DNA of 64,000 bases from Eikenella glucosivorans. Its GTDB lineage: Bacteria > Pseudomonadota > Gammaproteobacteria > Burkholderiales > Neisseriaceae. The notes under the pieces are model-generated. The model was not told where the DNA came from and did no database searches. It was given only the letters and a program-made list of their open reading frames with translations. The DNA lies in contig NZ_JACSGR010000002.1 in NCBI RefSeq assembly GCF_016025525.2, positions 230,684 through 294,683 of the forward strand. Direction: 5' to 3'. Within the stretch, counting starts at the first letter, position 1, and every line of letters starts with the position of its first letter. Shown piece by piece: positions 22,891 to 31,587 of the stretch. The position numbers and the translations under genes are program-made.

Positions 22891-24321
22891 TTAATCGCTG
22901 TTTTCGCCGTGCGGCTTGAGCCGGTAGGCGCAGACGATGGTGAGGATGCCGACGGCGAGGGCGAAGCTCATGCTGAGGTGGATGCCGTTGAGCATGGCCT
23001 GCTGCGGGCTGCTGCCGCTGGAGAGGTGTTCGCCGATATTGGTGGTGCCCACGAAGAAGGCGGCGCCGATGGCGCCGGCGATGGGGTTGACGGTGGTGAT
23101 GATGGCGGCGCCGTGCGGGTTGAGGTGTTTGGGCAGGGCGTTGAGGCCGTGGGTTTCGCCGGTGATGCAGGCGGATACGGCCACGGCCATCAGGGCAAAC
23201 ATGGCGGAGAGGGCGGCGGTTTGGGTGTCGATTTTCAGGTAGCCCCACAATACGGCCAGCGAGGCGGTGAGCAGGATGGTGGCGGGCAGCACCACGAAGC
23301 GGCCGCCTTTTTTATCCAGCAGTTTGCCAAACAGCGGCGCAGCAAAGGCTTGGGCAATGCTGGCAGGCATCAGGATGAGGCCGGTGGCGGTGCCGGTGAG
23401 CAGCAGCACCTGCTGGGTGTAGATGGGCACCATCAGCTCGAGGCCGAGAAACAGGAAATAGGCGCAGGCGAGGATGGCCAGGCACAGGCTGAACTGGCCG
23501 TATTGCAGCGCGCGCAGGTTGAGCAGCGGCGTGGCAATGTGGAACTGGCGGCGCACAAACCAGCCGATGAGCCCCACCGATCCGGCAAACAGCAGAGCAA
23601 ACTCAGCCAAGGGCAGCGCGGCGAAGTTGCTGCACGCATACACCAGCCCGCCGAAGCCGCCGATGGAGAGCAGGGCGGAGGGGATGTCGATTTTCGGGCG
23701 GGTGATGGGGCTGAGGTTGACGCTGAGGTATTTGCCCACCAGCAGCATGGCCACGAGCATAAACGGCGCGGTGGCGGCGAAGAGCACGCGCCAATGGGTG
23801 TGGTCGATGATGATGCCGGAGAGGGTGGGGCCGAGCGCCGGGGCGGCGGTGAACATCATGGTGATTACGCCCATGGCGGTGCCGCGCCGGTTGGGCGGGA
23901 AGATATTGAGGATGCCGTTAAACAGCAGCGGCACGAAAAACGCGGCCGATACGGCCTGCACCATGCGCCCGGCCAAAAGCGTGCCGAAATTGGGCGCGAG
24001 CGCGCAAATCAGCGAGCCGGCGAGGAAGGTAGCCTGGGTGATGAGCACCATTTTGCGCGTTTCAAACCATTGGATCACGCCGGCGGTAATCGGCGTGAAC
24101 GCGCCCATCACCAAGAGGAAGCCGGTGGTGAGCCATTGGGCGGTGGTTTTGTCGATGTGGAAATCGCGCATGATGGGCGTGAGCGCCACATTGAGCAGGG
24201 TGTCGTTCAGGTAGCCGAAGAAGGCACCGATAAAGAGGGTGGCCACGATGGTTTTGGCGGGGAAGCCCTCGCGCTCGGCGAAGTATTCGTGTGTGGATTC
24301 GGCGGAATCGGCAGATTGCAT
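22891..24321 (-). CDS. MFS transporter, DHA2 (EmrB/QacA-like) family
   Basis: A 476-residue integral membrane protein with about 14 hydrophobic helices, the size and topology of DHA2 drug:proton antiporters. Motifs include LNVALTPIMRDFHI in the first helix (motif D1), the WLTTGFLLVMG helix and ALGPTLSGIIIDHTHWRVLF (motif C, antiporter). It probably exports hydrophobic toxic compounds. No membrane-fusion partner (EmrA) is adjacent, so it may act alone. The protein starts with a short acidic cytoplasmic tail. An in-frame DUS (GYLK) lies in a loop near residue 360. Confidence 0.9.
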   Translation of the reverse strand: MQSADSAESTHEYFAEREGFPAKTIVATLFIGAFFGYLNDTLLNVALTPIMRDFHIDKTTAQWLTTGFLLVMGAFTPITAGVIQWFETRKMVLITQATFLAGSLICALAPNFGTLLAGRMVQAVSAAFFVPLLFNGILNIFPPNRRGTAMGVITMMFTAAPALGPTLSGIIIDHTHWRVLFAATAPFMLVAMLLVGKYLSVNLSPITRPKIDIPSALLSIGGFGGLVYACSNFAALPLAEFALLFAGSVGLIGWFVRRQFHIATPLLNLRALQYGQFSLCLAILACAYFLFLGLELMVPIYTQQVLLLTGTATGLILMPASIAQAFAAPLFGKLLDKKGGRFVVLPATILLTASLAVLWGYLKIDTQTAALSAMFALMAVAVSACITGETHGLNALPKHLNPHGAAIITTVNPIAGAIGAAFFVGTTNIGEHLSSGSSPQQAMLNGIHLSMSFALAVGILTIVCAYRLKPHGENSD

Positions 24322-24451
24322 AGAGACGTTCTTCCTTGTTGTGGGATGGTGGGTAAAACAGGCTACCTGAAAAATAGTACAGGGCTGCCGGAAAGCGTGA
24401 GGCTACCTGAAAACTACTGGTGCAGCCCGGGCAGGGGTTCTACGAAGCAGA

Positions 24452-24495
24452 AGGCTACCTGAAAACGAACAGAGTGAGTTTCTGCGAAGCTAAAA
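24452..24495. repeat. DUS-bounded intergenic repeat, partial copy
   Basis: AGGCTACCTGAAAACGAACA then GAGTTTCTGCGAAGCTAAAA, which retains the two ends of the family and lacks the central hairpin. Confidence 0.5.
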
Positions 24496-24565
24496 CGCAG
24501 GCTTCGGCACAGCGCAAACAGGCAGTCAAACGGTAAGGTAGGCCGGCAGGGGCAAACGGCGGATT

Positions 24566-25216
24566 CTACCCGATTCCGCCCGCCAAATCCCGCACATCAA
24601 GCATGTCGCGTGCCACATAGTCGGCGAAGGGCTGCGGCTCGGCGCGGCTGCCGAACCACACCGTGCGCATGCCCAGCGCCTTGGCCGCCCGCAGGTTGGC
24701 GGCGCTGTCGTCCACCAGGATGCACTGCGGCGGCAGCACATCCAGCGCGGCGCAGGCCAAATGAAAGGCCTGCGGCTGCGGCTTGTGGTGCAGGGCCAGG
24801 TCGTCCACGCCGAGCAGCGCGTCGAAATGGCCGCCCAATCCCATCGCCTCAACCAGGGCGCGCACGTAAAACGCGGGACCGTTGGAAAACACGGCTTTGC
24901 GGCCGGGGAGGGCGGCGAGCGCTTCGGCGGCGTGCGGCATGGGCTGCAGTGCGGCGAGGAGCTCGGGCAAATGGTGGCTTTGGCGCAGGAAATCGGCGGG
25001 GCGGATGTGCGGATGGTGCCGTTGCAAACCGCCGAGCGTGGCGCCGTAGTGCCGCCAGTAGTGTTCGCGCAGCTCGGAGGCTTCAGGCAGGCTCAGGCCG
25101 AGCTCGCGCGCCATGAAGGCGGTCATGCGGCGGTTGATGAGCAGGAAGATGCCCGCATCGGCGCGGTGCAGGGTGTCGTCTAAATCAAACAGCCAAACGG
25201 GCTGGGGCGGCGGCAT
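24566..25216 (-). CDS. HAD-superfamily hydrolase, pyrimidine 5'-nucleotidase type
   Basis: A 216-residue phosphatase with HAD motif I FDLDDTLHRAD, motif II FSNGP, Lys in HHKPQPQAF (motif III) and ILVDDSAANLRAA (motif IV). This combination, especially DLDDTLY/H near the N-terminus and the SNG motif II, is typical of the SDT1/pyrimidine 5'-nucleotidase group that dephosphorylates UMP/CMP-like substrates. Substrate is inferred from family only. It is divergent from fba. Confidence 0.85.
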   Translation of the reverse strand: MPPPQPVWLFDLDDTLHRADAGIFLLINRRMTAFMARELGLSLPEASELREHYWRHYGATLGGLQRHHPHIRPADFLRQSHHLPELLAALQPMPHAAEALAALPGRKAVFSNGPAFYVRALVEAMGLGGHFDALLGVDDLALHHKPQPQAFHLACAALDVLPPQCILVDDSAANLRAAKALGMRTVWFGSRAEPQPFADYVARDMLDVRDLAGGIG

Positions 25217-25285
25217 AAGGGCTACCTGAAAAAAAGGAAAGGGCGAGGATTATACCGCCAGCCCGCCAAGGCTGCCGTTTGCTGC

Positions 25286-25291
25286 TATAAT
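25286..25291 (+). promoter_or_regulatory. -10 box of fba
   Basis: GCTGCTATAATCGTGCC has a consensus TATAAT, 42 bp before the fba start; AGGAGA provides the ribosome-binding site. Confidence 0.55.
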
Positions 25292-25332
25292 CGTGCCGAT
25301 TTTTACCAACGATTATCACTCAGGAGATTGCT

Positions 25333-26400
25333 ATGGCTTTGGTATCCATGCGCCAGCTTTTGGACCACGCCGCCGAACACGGCTACGGCCTGCCCGCCTT
25401 TAATGTGAACAATTTGGAACAGATGCGCGCCATCATGGAAGCGGCCGACCAGGTGAACGCGCCCGTGATCGTGCAGGCATCTGCCGGCGCGCGCAAATAC
25501 GCCGGCGCGCCCTTTTTGCGCCACCTGATTTTGGCGGCGGTGGAAGAGTTTCCCCACATCCCCGTCGTTATGCACCAAGACCACGGCGCCTCGCCCGACG
25601 TGTGCCAGCGCTCCATCCAGCTCGGCTTCTCCTCCGTCATGATGGACGGCTCCCTGCTTGAAGACGGCAAAACCCCGTCCAGCTACGAATACAACGTGGA
25701 CGTTACCCGCACCGTCGTCAACTTCTCCCATGCCTGCGGCGTCTCCGTCGAAGGCGAAATCGGCGTGTTGGGCAACCTCGAAACCGGCGAAGCCGGCGAA
25801 GAAGACGGCGTGGGCGCAGTCGGCAAACTCTCCCACGACCAAATGCTCACCAGCGTGGAAGACGCCGTGCGCTTCGTCAAAGACACCGGCGTGGACGCAT
25901 TGGCGATTGCCGTCGGCACCAGCCACGGCGCATACAAATTTACCCGTCCGCCCACCGGCGACGTTTTGCGCATCGACCGCATCAAAGAAATCCACGCTGC
26001 TCTGCCGAACACGCACATCGTGATGCACGGCTCCAGCTCCGTGCCGCAGGAATGGCTCAAAGTCATCAATGAATACGGCGGCAACATCGGCGAAACCTAC
26101 GGCGTGCCGGTGGAAGAAATCGTGGAAGGCATCAAACACGGCGTGCGCAAAGTCAATATCGACACCGACCTGCGCCTGGCCAGCACCGGCGCCATCCGCC
26201 GCTTCCTGGCCGAAAACCCGTCCGAATTCGACCCGCGCAAATACCTGGCCAAAACCATCGAAGCCATGAAAGGCATCTGCCTTGCCCGCTACCAGGCCTT
26301 CGGCTGCGAAGGCATGGCAGACAAAATCAAACCCGTTTCGCTGGAAAAAATGGCCACCCGCTATGCCAAAGGCGAGCTGAACCAAGTGGTGGTGAAGTAA
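25333..26400 (+). CDS. fba: class II fructose-bisphosphate aldolase
   Basis: Zinc enzyme cleaving fructose 1,6-bisphosphate to DHAP and glyceraldehyde 3-phosphate in glycolysis and gluconeogenesis. The 355 residues have the zinc ligands in HQDHGASPD, the class II motif EGEIGVLGNLETGEAGEEDG, and MHGSSSVP with GVRKVNIDTDLR. The length matches the class IIB (Calvin-type) group of beta-proteobacteria and Neisseria. Codon use is strongly biased, consistent with high expression. Confidence 0.97.
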   Translation: MALVSMRQLLDHAAEHGYGLPAFNVNNLEQMRAIMEAADQVNAPVIVQASAGARKYAGAPFLRHLILAAVEEFPHIPVVMHQDHGASPDVCQRSIQLGFSSVMMDGSLLEDGKTPSSYEYNVDVTRTVVNFSHACGVSVEGEIGVLGNLETGEAGEEDGVGAVGKLSHDQMLTSVEDAVRFVKDTGVDALAIAVGTSHGAYKFTRPPTGDVLRIDRIKEIHAALPNTHIVMHGSSSVPQEWLKVINEYGGNIGETYGVPVEEIVEGIKHGVRKVNIDTDLRLASTGAIRRFLAENPSEFDPRKYLAKTIEAMKGICLARYQAFGCEGMADKIKPVSLEKMATRYAKGELNQVVVK

Positions 26401-26734
26401 ACGCTTGATCGGATGACGAGCCAGCAGGCTACCTGAAAGCGCCAGCTTCAACGCAGTTAAAACGAGCTTTGCGAGTTTCTGCGGAGCTGAAGCTTTTCAG
26501 GTAGCCTGTTTTGTTTTTGAAAACAGGTTTTTACAGAATAATCAGAAGGGCAGAATAGGATAGAGGCTACCTGAAAACCCATCCCCCTCTCTTGCGGGCG
26601 GGGCAGGCAAACCGCAGGTATGCTTTAACCACGTTGAAGCTGGTGCTTTCAGGTAGCCTTCCCCTCTGGGCGCACGCCATGAATTTCTCCGCACCTTCCG
26701 CTATAATAAACATAATTTAACAACCCGAACGCTT
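26401..26734. other. 334-bp fba-metX intergenic region with repeats
   Basis: No gene. It contains a DUS-bounded repeat at 26426-26507, a single DUS near 26563, a repeat end at 26621-26658 (TTTAACCACGTTGAAGCTGG then CTTTCAGGTAGCC), and a metX -10 candidate TATAAT at 26702-26707. No -35 element is clear. Confidence 0.55.
26426..26507. repeat. DUS-bounded intergenic repeat, full copy
   Basis: AGGCTACCTGAAAGCGCCAG, CTTCAACGCAGTTAAAACGA, GAGTTTCTGCGGAGCTGAAG, then a terminal inverted DUS TTTTCAGGTAGCCT. Both DUS ends are intact, so the whole unit can fold on itself; it directly follows fba and may act as its terminator. Confidence 0.7.
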
Positions 26735-27883
26735 ATGAACCCGCCCGCCTCCGTGGGGATCGTTACCCCGCAAACCATCGAATTCAACCAGCCCTTCAGC
26801 CTGCAAAACGGCGACACCCTGCCGCGTTTCGAGCTGATCACGGAAACCTACGGCACGCTCAACGAGAGCAAATCCAACGCCATCCTCATCTGCCACGCCC
26901 TTTCAGGCACGCACCACGTGGCCGGCCGGCACAGCCCGGGCGACAAACACCCCGGCTGGTGGGACAACATGGTCGGCCCCAACAAGCCGGTCGACACCAA
27001 CCGCTTCTTCGTGGTCGGGCTCAACAACCTCGGCGGCTGTGCCGGCAGCACCGGCCCACTGAGCACCAACCCCGCCACCGGCAAGCCCTACGGCTCCGAT
27101 TTCCCCGTGGTAACCGTGAAAGACTGGGTGCGCTCCCAAGCGCTCCTGGCCGACCATTTCGGCATCCAACAATGGGCGGCGGTGATGGGCGGCAGCCTCG
27201 GCGGCATGCAGGCCTTGCAGTGGGCCATCGACTTCCCAGAGCGCGTGCGCCACGCCCTTGTTATCGCCTCCGCGCCCAAACTGTCCACCCAAAACATCGC
27301 CTTCAACGACGTGGCCCGCCAAGCCATCCTCACCGACCCCGATTTCCACGAAGGGCACTATGCCTGCCGCCAGGCCGTGCCGCGCCGAGGCCTGCGTATT
27401 GCCCGCATGATGGGGCACATCACCTATCTGGCCGAAGACGGGTTGGGCAAAAAGTTCGGCCGCCAGATGAAAAGCGGCGAGCTGCAATATGGCTATGGCA
27501 TTGAGTTTGAAGTGGAAAGCTATCTTCGCTATCAAGGCGACAAATTTGCCGAACGCTTCGATGCCAACACTTATCTCTTGATGACCAAAGCACTGGATTA
27601 TTTCGATCCTGCCGCCGATTTCGGCCACAGCCTCCAAGCCGCCCTCGCCGGCGTGCAGGGCAAATTCTTCGTGGCCAGCTTCAGCAGCGACTGGCGCTTC
27701 GCCCCCGAGCGCTCGCACGAGTTGGTAAAAGCCCTCATCGGCGCCAAGAAAAACGTGCAATACATCGAAATCGAGTCTTCCCACGGCCACGACGCCTTCC
27801 TGATGGAAGACGAGCCCTACTTAAAAGCCGTGAAAGCCTATATCGACAATATCCACAAGGAGTTGGCGCATGAACCTGCGTGA
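26735..27883 (+). CDS. metX: homoserine O-acyltransferase
   Basis: Acylates the hydroxyl of homoserine, the first committed step of methionine synthesis. The 382-residue alpha/beta hydrolase has the nucleophile motif GGSLGGMQALQW and ends with the His of SSHGHDAF and a helical C-terminus. MetX proteins are usually annotated as acetyltransferases, but many proteobacterial members, especially those linked to metW, use succinyl-CoA; the sequence alone does not let me choose. The metW start overlaps its 3' end by 14 bp, so the two are translated together. Confidence 0.93.
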   Translation: MNPPASVGIVTPQTIEFNQPFSLQNGDTLPRFELITETYGTLNESKSNAILICHALSGTHHVAGRHSPGDKHPGWWDNMVGPNKPVDTNRFFVVGLNNLGGCAGSTGPLSTNPATGKPYGSDFPVVTVKDWVRSQALLADHFGIQQWAAVMGGSLGGMQALQWAIDFPERVRHALVIASAPKLSTQNIAFNDVARQAILTDPDFHEGHYACRQAVPRRGLRIARMMGHITYLAEDGLGKKFGRQMKSGELQYGYGIEFEVESYLRYQGDKFAERFDANTYLLMTKALDYFDPAADFGHSLQAALAGVQGKFFVASFSSDWRFAPERSHELVKALIGAKKNVQYIEIESSHGHDAFLMEDEPYLKAVKAYIDNIHKELAHEPA

Positions 27884-28451
27884 CGACCTGCAATTAATCT
27901 ACGACTGGATTCCCGAGGGCAGCCGCGTGCTCGATTTAGGCTGCGGCGACGGCGAGCTGCTGCAAGCCCTGGTGAAACACAAAAACTGTACCGGCTACGG
28001 CGTGGAAATCGACACCGGCAGCGTGATTGCCGCCATCGGCCGCGGCGTGAACGTGATCCAGGCCGACTTGGAACAAGGCCTGCAAGCCTTTGGCGACGGC
28101 AGCTTCGACATCATCGTGCTCAGCCAAACCATCCAGGCCATGCAAAACGTGGAAACCATCCTGCGCGACCTCACCCGCGTAGCCAAACAAGCCATCGTAA
28201 CCTTCCCCAACTTCGGCTATTGGCGCAACCGTTTTCAGGTAGCCTTCGGCGGGCACATGCCCGTGAGCGAGCGCATGCCCTACGATTGGTACGACACGCC
28301 CAACATCCATTGGTGCACCCTGAGCGATTTCGACCGCCTGTGCGCCAAAAACCGCATCCGCGTGCTCGAACGGGCGGTGATGGCCGGCGGCCAGCGCGTG
28401 CAATACCTGCCCAATCTGCTGGGCAGCTTGGCGTTTTACCGCGTGGGCTAA
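27870..28451 (+). CDS. metW: methionine biosynthesis protein MetW
   Basis: A 193-residue SAM-methyltransferase-fold protein: VLDLGCGDGELLQAL is the cofactor motif, followed by GYGVEID and DIIVLSQTIQAM. MetW accompanies MetX in proteobacteria and is thought to form a complex with it needed for full acyltransferase activity; its own reaction is not established. An in-frame inverted DUS encodes FQVA in the middle of the protein. It overlaps metX by 14 bp. Confidence 0.94.
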   Translation: MNLRDDLQLIYDWIPEGSRVLDLGCGDGELLQALVKHKNCTGYGVEIDTGSVIAAIGRGVNVIQADLEQGLQAFGDGSFDIIVLSQTIQAMQNVETILRDLTRVAKQAIVTFPNFGYWRNRFQVAFGGHMPVSERMPYDWYDTPNIHWCTLSDFDRLCAKNRIRVLERAVMAGGQRVQYLPNLLGSLAFYRVG

Positions 28452-28565
28452 TGGTTGGTTTTCCTGTTTGTTTCGGCAGTTAGCCGCCGGTTTAGAAAGA
28501 TTATTCAAATTCAGACAATGTTTGGCTTGTTTGAGCTGGGTCAAATATCCGGCCGGGGTGAATTG

Positions 28566-28571
28566 TATAAT
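28566..28571 (+). promoter_or_regulatory. -10 box before the 92-aa hypothetical gene
   Basis: TTGTATAATTAAG contains TATAAT with extended TG, 50 bp before the ATG at 28621, in an AT-rich stretch. This supports the small gene being real and independently transcribed. Confidence 0.5.
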
Positions 28572-28620
28572 TAAGTAAAAATATCCGTTTGTTTTGTAAG
28601 AATAGGGAGATTGGATACTT

Positions 28621-28899
28621 ATGCTGCGTAATTTTTCCGACAAGCTGACCACCAGTGACGACAAAGGCGAATTCGAGCTCAATTGCCTGATGATGATCAT
28701 CGAAGACAAGGCTCGGCACCAATGGGCGGTGCGCCTGAAAATCACCAAAAAATACAACGACAGCAACGCCCGCACCACGCTGCTGGAAAAATTCGAAAAA
28801 GACATGGCGCGCGAAATCGACGCACAGCGCTTCGTGTTGGACGAATTGGAGGGATACCCCGAATTCCGCAGCAAAGTGCTGGCGGGCTTTCAGCTTTAA
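28621..28899 (+). CDS. hypothetical protein, 92 aa
   Basis: A small charged cytoplasmic protein without signal peptide or membrane helix. It reads as an amphipathic beta-alpha unit: a strand pair around ELNCLMMIIEDKARHQWAVRL, then two helices with TLLEKFEKDMAREIDAQRF. I do not recognise the family. A clear -10 box upstream and a DUS-hairpin terminator right after the stop make it a self-contained gene. It lies between metW and the cys cluster, and no functional link is evident. Confidence 0.75.
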   Translation: MLRNFSDKLTTSDDKGEFELNCLMMIIEDKARHQWAVRLKITKKYNDSNARTTLLEKFEKDMAREIDAQRFVLDELEGYPEFRSKVLAGFQL

Positions 28900-28924
28900 G
28901 CTGCCGCCAATAATCAAGCACAAG

Positions 28925-28968
28925 AGGCTACCTGAAAAACCGAAGGATGGTTTTCAGGTAGCCTTTTT
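28925..28968 (+). terminator. DUS inverted-pair terminator before the cys cluster
   Basis: AGGCTACCTGAAAA and TTTTCAGGTAGCCT face each other around a short loop (the stem extends by CC/GG), followed by TTTTT. It ends the 92-aa gene. Confidence 0.8.
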
Positions 28969-28974
28969 ATTTGG

Positions 28975-29094
28975 CCGTTTGGGTTTTCTATAAATAATCC
29001 TTTTTAAAATCATATTATTACGGCATATATAATTTTTCCTTCTATCTAAGGGCAAAATCAGTCTTTCCGTTCTGCCCGCCGCTTCGCCTATGAT
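28975..29094 (+). promoter_or_regulatory. AT-rich control region and promoter of the cys cluster
   Basis: 28985-29045 is far richer in A+T than its surroundings (TATAAATAATCC, AAATCATATTATTAC, GCATATATAATTTTTCC). A -10 candidate TATGAT sits at 29089-29094, 24 bp before cysG. By analogy with other proteobacterial cys operons, this would be where a CysB-type activator binds; that is inference. Confidence 0.45.
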
Positions 29095-29118
29095 GAGCGC
29101 ACGGTTTGGAGAACGAAA

Positions 29119-30573
29119 ATGGACTATTTCCCCCTGTTTGCCGATTTGAAAGGCCGGCCCGTTTTGGTGGTCGGCGCGGGCGGCGTGGCGCTGCGTAAAA
29201 TCCGCCTGTTGCTCAAATGCGGCGCACTCATCCGCATTGCGGCAGACAAGCTGCACCCGCACATCCGCTCGCTGCACGAAGCCGGGCGGGTGGAATGGGC
29301 GGCACGCGCGTTTTCCCCCGAATTGCTGGACACGGCCTTTCTCGCCGTGGCCGCCACCAACGATGCCGACCTGAACGAGCAGGTATTTCAAGCCGCGCAG
29401 CAGCGCCGCCTGCTGGTAAATACCGTGGACGACCCCGCCCGCTGCAACTTCATCTTCCCCTCCATCATCGACCGCCATCCCATCCAAATCGCCATTTCCA
29501 GCGGCGGCCAAGCGCCGGTGCTGGCGCGGCTGCTGCGCGAAAAGCTGGAAGCTTTGCTGCCACAGGGTTTGGGCGTGATGGCGGGCATTGCCGGGCGGTG
29601 GCGCGGCCGCGTGAAAGCCAAATTGGTCAGCACGGCGCAGCGCCGCCGTTTCTGGGAAAAGCTGTTCACTTCCGCCGCTTTCCAGCGGCTGGCCGACAGC
29701 CGCCGCAGCCGTGAGGCCGAACGCCTGGTACGGCGGCAGCTGGCCGGCGATTGGCCGCAAACCGGCGAAGTGGCGCTGGTGGGCGCGGGGCCGGGCGATG
29801 CCGGGCTGCTCACGCTCAAAGGCTTGCAGCGCATTCAGGAAGCAGATGTGGTGCTGTACGACGCGCTGGTGTCGGAGCAGGTGCTGGAACTGGTGCGGCG
29901 CGATGCCGACAAAATCTGCGTGGGCAAACGCGCGAACGGCGGCAGCGTGCCGCAGGAGGAAACCAACCGCCTGCTGGTGCGCTATGCCCTGGCCGGCAAG
30001 CGCGTGGTGCGGCTCAAAGGCGGCGACCCGTTTGTGTTCGGGCGCGGCGGCGAGGAATTGGAAGCGTTGCGTGAGGCGGGTGTACCGTTTGAAGTGGTGC
30101 CCGGCATCACCGCCGCGCTGGGCGCCGCCGCCTATGCCGGCATCCCGCTCACCCACCGCGACCATGCGCACAGCGCCATGTTCATCCCCGGCCAGCGTAA
30201 AATCGACGCCGATGCGCCCGATTGGCAGGCGCTGGCGCAGAGCCGGCAAACGCTGGTGGTGTATATGGGCACGATTAAGGCCGCCGAGCTGGCGCGCGAA
30301 CTCATTGCCCACGGCCGCGCCGCCGACACGCCCGCCGCCGTGGTCAGCTGCGGCACGTTGCCTGGGCAGCAGGTGTTTTCAGGTAGCCTTTCCGAGCTGC
30401 CCGGGCTGGCCGAGAAGGCGCCCCTGCCTGCATTGTTGATTATCGGCGAAACCGCCGCGCTACATCACCGGCTGGGCTGGTTCGGCGAGCAGCCGGCTTT
30501 GTCGGCCGACCGCAGCGGCTGGTATGTGCAGCCCGCCGCCGGGGCGGATAAGCCTGCAGTTCGGGTGGCTTGA
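29119..30573 (+). CDS. cysG: siroheme synthase (precorrin-2 dehydrogenase/ferrochelatase and uroporphyrinogen-III methyltransferase)
   Basis: Makes siroheme, the cofactor of the sulfite reductase encoded downstream. The 484 residues have two parts. Residues 1-200 hold the NAD-dependent dehydrogenase/chelatase (VLVVGAGGVALRK, SSGGQAPVLARLLREK). Residues 215-460 hold the SAM methyltransferase (VGAGPGDAGLLTLKGL, RLKGGDPFVFGRGGEE, VVPGITAALGAAAYAG, PLTHRDHA). The length is like E. coli CysG. It is the first gene of the sulfate reduction block. An inverted DUS encodes FSGSL near residue 420. Confidence 0.96.
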   Translation: MDYFPLFADLKGRPVLVVGAGGVALRKIRLLLKCGALIRIAADKLHPHIRSLHEAGRVEWAARAFSPELLDTAFLAVAATNDADLNEQVFQAAQQRRLLVNTVDDPARCNFIFPSIIDRHPIQIAISSGGQAPVLARLLREKLEALLPQGLGVMAGIAGRWRGRVKAKLVSTAQRRRFWEKLFTSAAFQRLADSRRSREAERLVRRQLAGDWPQTGEVALVGAGPGDAGLLTLKGLQRIQEADVVLYDALVSEQVLELVRRDADKICVGKRANGGSVPQEETNRLLVRYALAGKRVVRLKGGDPFVFGRGGEELEALREAGVPFEVVPGITAALGAAAYAGIPLTHRDHAHSAMFIPGQRKIDADAPDWQALAQSRQTLVVYMGTIKAAELARELIAHGRAADTPAAVVSCGTLPGQQVFSGSLSELPGLAEKAPLPALLIIGETAALHHRLGWFGEQPALSADRSGWYVQPAAGADKPAVRVA

Positions 30574-30583
30574 GGAGCGCGTG

Positions 30584-31372
30584 ATGAGCAAAGAAGAAAC
30601 ATTGGAAACAGCAACGGTGGAATTGGTGCCGCCAAGCAGCGTGCTGGCCAAACCGAAGCTGTGGCAGATACCGCAGCCAGGTGCCGGCGTCTACCAGAGG
30701 CTACCTGAAAAAACCGCTGCGCTGCGCCGCCGCCTGCAAGACATCTACCAGCGCCACGGCAAGGTAAAACTGGCCAGCAGCCTGGCCGCCGAAGACATGG
30801 TGCTCACCGACCTGCTGGCCGCGCTCTCGCTGCGGGTGGAAGTGTTCGTGCTGGAAACCGGCCGGCTCAACCGCGAAACCCTGGCGCTGGCCGATGAAGT
30901 GAGCAGCCGTTATCCCGATTTGGACCTGCGCCTGTATTACCCCGATGCCGAAGAAGTGGCCGCCTATGTAAACGAATTCGGCGCCAACGCGTTTTACGAC
31001 AGCGTGGCATTGCGGCGGCAGTGCTGCCATATCCGCAAAGTGGAGCCGCTCAACCGCGCGCTGGCCGACGCCGACGCCTGGATCACCGGCCAGCGGCGCG
31101 GCCAATCTCCCACCCGCAGCCACCTGCCCCTGGCCGAGCAAGACAACGCGCGCGGCATCGCCAAATACAACCCGCTGGCCGACTGGGGCGAGCAAGACGT
31201 GTGGGCCTACGTGCTGCAACACCGCCTGCCCGCCAACGCGCTCTACCGCCAAGGCTACCCCAGCATCGGCTGCGAGCCCTGCACCATGCCGGTGAAGGCC
31301 GGCGCAGACATCCGTTCCGGCCGCTGGTGGTGGGAAAACCGCGACAGCAAAGAATGCGGCCTGCACAAGTAA
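30584..31372 (+). CDS. cysH: assimilatory adenylylsulfate (APS) reductase, Fe-S type
   Basis: Reduces activated sulfate to sulfite with thioredoxin. The 262-residue product has the PP-loop-like fold (KLASSLAAEDMVLTDLL) and the catalytic Cys near the C-terminus in ECGLHK. It also has a CC...CxxC set (RRQCCHIRKVEPL and SIGCEPCT) that binds a [4Fe-4S] cluster. That set marks APS reductases as distinct from E. coli-type PAPS reductases, so no APS kinase is needed. GAGGAG lies before the ATG at 30584, overlapping the end of cysG. A DUS (RLPEK) sits in the N-terminal extension. Confidence 0.94.
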   Translation: MSKEETLETATVELVPPSSVLAKPKLWQIPQPGAGVYQRLPEKTAALRRRLQDIYQRHGKVKLASSLAAEDMVLTDLLAALSLRVEVFVLETGRLNRETLALADEVSSRYPDLDLRLYYPDAEEVAAYVNEFGANAFYDSVALRRQCCHIRKVEPLNRALADADAWITGQRRGQSPTRSHLPLAEQDNARGIAKYNPLADWGEQDVWAYVLQHRLPANALYRQGYPSIGCEPCTMPVKAGADIRSGRWWWENRDSKECGLHK

Positions 31373-31383
31373 TCCCGCCGCAA

Positions 31384-31463
31384 AGGCTACCTGAAAGCGT
31401 AAGCTTCAACGCAGTGGACCGATGTCTTGGCACAGCCAAGGCGGAGTTTCTGCGAAGCTAAAA
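31384..31463. repeat. DUS-bounded intergenic repeat, full copy
   Basis: AGGCTACCTGAAAGCGTAAG, CTTCAACGCAGTGGACCGAT, the hairpin CTTGGC-ACA-GCCAAG, and GAGTTTCTGCGAAGCTAAAA. It is a well-preserved member, inserted between cysH and cysD inside the cys cluster. Confidence 0.75.
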
Positions 31464-31587
31464 CCCGCAGCCGGGCATTCCTGCCCGGCAACATCCCCGC
31501 AAAAATTTTCAGGTAGCCCCACCCGCCATACAGGCTGCCTGAAACCAAACGGCAGCCAAACAACCCATCCGACACAGAAAGCCCGCC